This document shows, piece by piece, positions 6,481 to 7,695 of a DNA stretch of 7,695 nucleotides. Made by a program: the position numbers and the translations under genes. Position 1 is the first letter of the stretch. Every line of letters begins with the position of its first letter. The stretch comes from Bacillota bacterium (GTDB lineage: Bacteria; Bacillota_A; Clostridia; Lachnospirales; Lachnospiraceae): positions 1 through 7,695 of the forward strand of contig JAEZSL010000408.1 of the NCBI GenBank assembly GCA_023443925.1, in the 5' to 3' direction. The notes beneath the pieces are model-generated. The model made no database searches and was not told the DNA's origin. It saw nothing but the letters and a program-made list of their open reading frames with translations.

Positions 6481-6930
6481 TTATAACCATAAAATCTCTG
6501 AAAAAAAATTCTCCAGCCTTTCATTTTCCAGGCATACTAACCTGGAAAGCATGTAAGCTTCCTGTTTAGAGTCTGTTTTATTTGTTTTATCATTCTTTAT
6601 ACCGGATAAAATGGATTCTATAATTTCATTATTGCAGGATGCGATATCAATGAGCCTCTGATTTTCTGTTTTCCTCTCAGATAGTTTTAGAACGATCATG
6701 TCTTTTGCATATCCGCTTAATCTTATTTCTTTTATATCCTTTAATGGAAGACCTAGTTTTTTAAAACTAAGTATAGTATTAAGTTCCATCATCTGGTCGG
6801 TATCATAGTACCGGTACCCATTAGTTTCATCTGTTTTATCCGGGCAGAATAATTCAATTCGGTCATATAAATGCAGGGCTCTGACTGATATTCCGCTGAA
6901 TTCCGCAAACTCATGTATTTTTAATAACAT
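6481..6930 (-). CDS. MerR-family transcriptional regulator
   Basis: A 149-residue DNA-binding regulator. The N-terminal winged helix-turn-helix is typical of MerR: KIHEFAEFSGISVRALHLYD (4-23), then NGYRYYD (37-43) and FKKLGLPLKDIKEI (56-69). A helical region (about 74-110) should form the antiparallel dimer coiled coil. The remaining 40 residues form a short C-terminal part with no recognisable GyrI-like or metal-binding effector domain; Cys29, Cys99 and Cys133 are scattered and do not form a metal motif. The start at 6930 is chosen because AAGGAG (6938-6943) lies seven bases upstream and MLLKI is a typical MerR beginning; an ATG at 6951 would add seven residues and lacks a good site. Lying on the same strand just before the MutS-like pair, it is a good candidate for their regulator. 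The signal it senses is unknown. Confidence 0.9.
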   Translation of the reverse strand: MLLKIHEFAEFSGISVRALHLYDRIELFCPDKTDETNGYRYYDTDQMMELNTILSFKKLGLPLKDIKEIRLSGYAKDMIVLKLSERKTENQRLIDIASCNNEIIESILSGIKNDKTNKTDSKQEAYMLSRLVCLENERLENFFSEILWL

Positions 6931-6937
6931 GAAAGCT

Positions 6938-6943
6938 CTCCTT
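6938..6943 (-). promoter_or_regulatory. ribosome binding site that fixes the MerR start at 6930
   Basis: AAGGAG on the - strand, seven bases before the ATG at 6930. It lies inside the seven-residue extension that a start at 6951 would need, which argues for the shorter protein. Confidence 0.8.
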
Positions 6944-7116
6944 TTCTTCATGGATTTTGTAAGTTAGAACAATTTTGATAATGGTGCAATATAGTGCATT
7001 TTCCAGGTATCTCCACCTGTATGTAATTTAGGATATAATGAAATGTTTAAAAAAGCAACGAAAATATTTAAGCAGGCAGGAGGCAGGATAGGTGAAGGAT
7101 AACGAGGAGAAGATAC

Positions 7117-7185
7117 ATGGGGAAGATAAAAGGACATTATAAGAGATTAAATAGAAGTATTAGAAAATTGTATGATACAAAATAA
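7117..7185 (+). CDS. possible 22-residue basic peptide (uncertain)
   Basis: ATG at 7117 follows GAGGAG (7104-7109) by seven bases and opens a 22-residue frame rich in Lys and Arg that starts MGKIKGHYKR and ends LYDTK. No hydrophobic signal or membrane segment is present. I recognise no family. A purine-rich stretch gives such sites by chance, so this may be non-coding. Confidence 0.2.
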   Translation: MGKIKGHYKRLNRSIRKLYDTK

Positions 7186-7325
7186 GGATATACTGCGATT
7201 AAATGATATACACATAAATACCATATTTTTTGTTTGTTGATATTTATATAAAATATTTTATACATATATTTACTTTATCTATTAAGCCAGCTATATAAAC
7301 AAAGTAGTAATTCCAATTATTTGAG

Positions 7326-7349
7326 TTTAAAGCATTCAGAGGCTTTAAA
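7326..7349 (+). repeat. short hairpin in the divergent region
   Basis: Arms TTTAAAGC (7326-7333) and GCTTTAAA (7342-7349) pair perfectly over 8 bp around an 8-base loop, followed by a T-rich stretch (TCTTATATATTTTC). It could terminate any transcript entering from the left and so isolate the GH43 promoter that begins 57 bases further on. The stem is weak. Confidence 0.35.
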
Positions 7350-7405
7350 ATCTTATATATTTTCATGAATTTATTTAGTGAGGCTACTTACTTATATAAA
7401 ATTCC

Positions 7406-7434
7406 TTGAAAAAATAGAATGGATACGTTATAAT
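7406..7434 (+). promoter_or_regulatory. sigma-A promoter of the GH43 gene
   Basis: TTGAAA (7406-7411) and a perfect TATAAT (7429-7434) are separated by the ideal 17 bp. Transcription should begin near 7441, leaving a leader of about 110 bases that contains the 7-bp repeat and a hairpin. Confidence 0.75.
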
Positions 7435-7463
7435 TTAGAAATAGCTAAAATAATTTAATAATT

Positions 7464-7505
7464 AGTAAATAGTAAATAGTAAATAGTAAATAGCAAATAC
7501 CAAAT
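7464..7505 (+). repeat. 7-bp tandem repeat AGTAAAT in the GH43 leader
   Basis: Four perfect copies of AGTAAAT (7464-7491) are followed by two degenerate ones, AGCAAAT (7492-7498) and ACCAAAT (7499-7505). The array lies between the promoter and the ribosome binding site, so copy-number change would alter leader length but not promoter spacing or reading frame. Confidence 0.85.
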
Positions 7506-7531
7506 AATAAATAATCAATTTTTATTATTTG
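7501..7531 (+). repeat. A/U hairpin just before the GH43 ribosome binding site
   Basis: CAAATAATAAA (7501-7511) pairs perfectly with TTTATTATTTG (7521-7531) over 11 bp around a 9-base loop, ending nine bases before AAGGAG (7541-7546). The upstream GCAAAT (7493-7498) can instead pair with ATTTGC (7527-7532), so the repeat array and this hairpin can form alternative folds. Confidence 0.5.
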
Positions 7532-7552
7532 CATAATGCAAAGGAGTTTATA

Positions 7553-7695
7553 ATGAGTGAATCAGCAGCCATTAGATATAATGAACCGTGGATTTTACAG
7601 AGAGCAGACCCATATATATACAGGCATACGGATGGATTCTATTATTTTACGGCATCCATACCGGAATATGATTGTATCTTTTTAAGGAAGTCAGA
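7553..7695 (+). CDS. glycoside hydrolase family 43-type enzyme, 5' end only
   Basis: Only the first 47 codons are in the window; the frame runs off the right edge. The start at 7553 follows AAGGAG (7541-7546) by six bases. The visible protein has no signal peptide, which suggests a cytoplasmic enzyme acting on imported oligosaccharides. PWILQRADPYIY (12-23), then HTDGFYYFTAS (25-35) and PEYD, match the first blade of GH43 beta-propeller enzymes, where the Asp of ADP (Asp19 here) is the catalytic base. Relatives with this opening are annotated as alpha-L-arabinofuranosidases or beta-xylosidases active on arabinoxylan or arabinan. Substrate specificity cannot be decided from this fragment. It is driven by its own promoter at 7406 and is unlikely to be functionally tied to the MutS-like cluster. 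Confidence 0.85.
   Translation, partial: MSESAAIRYNEPWILQRADPYIYRHTDGFYYFTASIPEYDCIFLRKS

Larger units (their letters stand above)
6952..7552. other. AT-rich divergent intergenic region, no confident gene
   Basis: About 600 bases separate the MerR gene from the GH43 gene, which point away from each other. Visible here are a near-palindrome TGCAATATAGTGCA (6985-6998), a dyad CAGGT/ACCTG (7004-7019), an isolated TATAAT (7034-7039), two tiny overlapping frames with ribosome binding sites (7092-7185), a hairpin (7326-7349), the GH43 promoter (7406-7434) and a 7-bp repeat (7464-7505). Most of 7186-7400 is very AT-rich with nothing else recognisable. Confidence 0.7.

Overview
The window looks like chromosomal DNA of a low-GC Gram-positive anaerobe, most likely a Clostridia/Lachnospiraceae-type Firmicute. 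The evidence is AT-rich intergenic DNA, strong AGGAGG-type ribosome binding sites, consensus sigma-A promoters and the gene families present. No tRNA, rRNA, CRISPR array, insertion sequence or prophage gene is visible. The species assignment is inference.

Layout. (1) Bases 1-1577, + strand: the 3' end of an ABC-2/DUF990-type permease gene followed by its ATPase gene, the tail of a drug/metabolite export operon. (2) Bases 1578-2056: a gene-free stretch with a 19-bp hairpin, a MerR-type promoter (TTGACC, 19-bp spacer, TATAAT, operator dyad) and a possibly structured leader. (3) Bases 2057-2860, + strand: an aldo/keto reductase. (4) Bases 2861-3277: a convergent gap with a strong bidirectional terminator and a 14-bp tandem repeat. 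(5) Bases 3278-6930, - strand: read in transcription order, a MerR-family regulator and two overlapping MutS-like ATPase genes. (6) Bases 6931-7552: an AT-rich divergent region with a sigma-A promoter and a 7-bp tandem repeat. (7) Bases 7553-7695, + strand: the 5' end of a GH43 glycosidase gene, cut by the window edge.

The most interesting unit is the MerR-MutS-MutS cluster. Both MutS-like proteins are about 500-540 residues, far shorter than mismatch-repair MutS, with no visible mismatch-reading N-terminal domain and no Smr nuclease tail. They share an identical Walker A core and both carry Asn where MutS has the Walker B Asp. Their genes overlap by 11 bases, so they are probably translationally coupled and may form a heterodimer. 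The promoter in front of them has the over-long 19-bp spacer typical of MerR-activated promoters, and a MerR gene lies just upstream on the same strand. The aldo/keto reductase promoter also has MerR architecture, so the same regulator, or another MerR protein elsewhere, may control it. The function of the MutS pair cannot be read from sequence alone.
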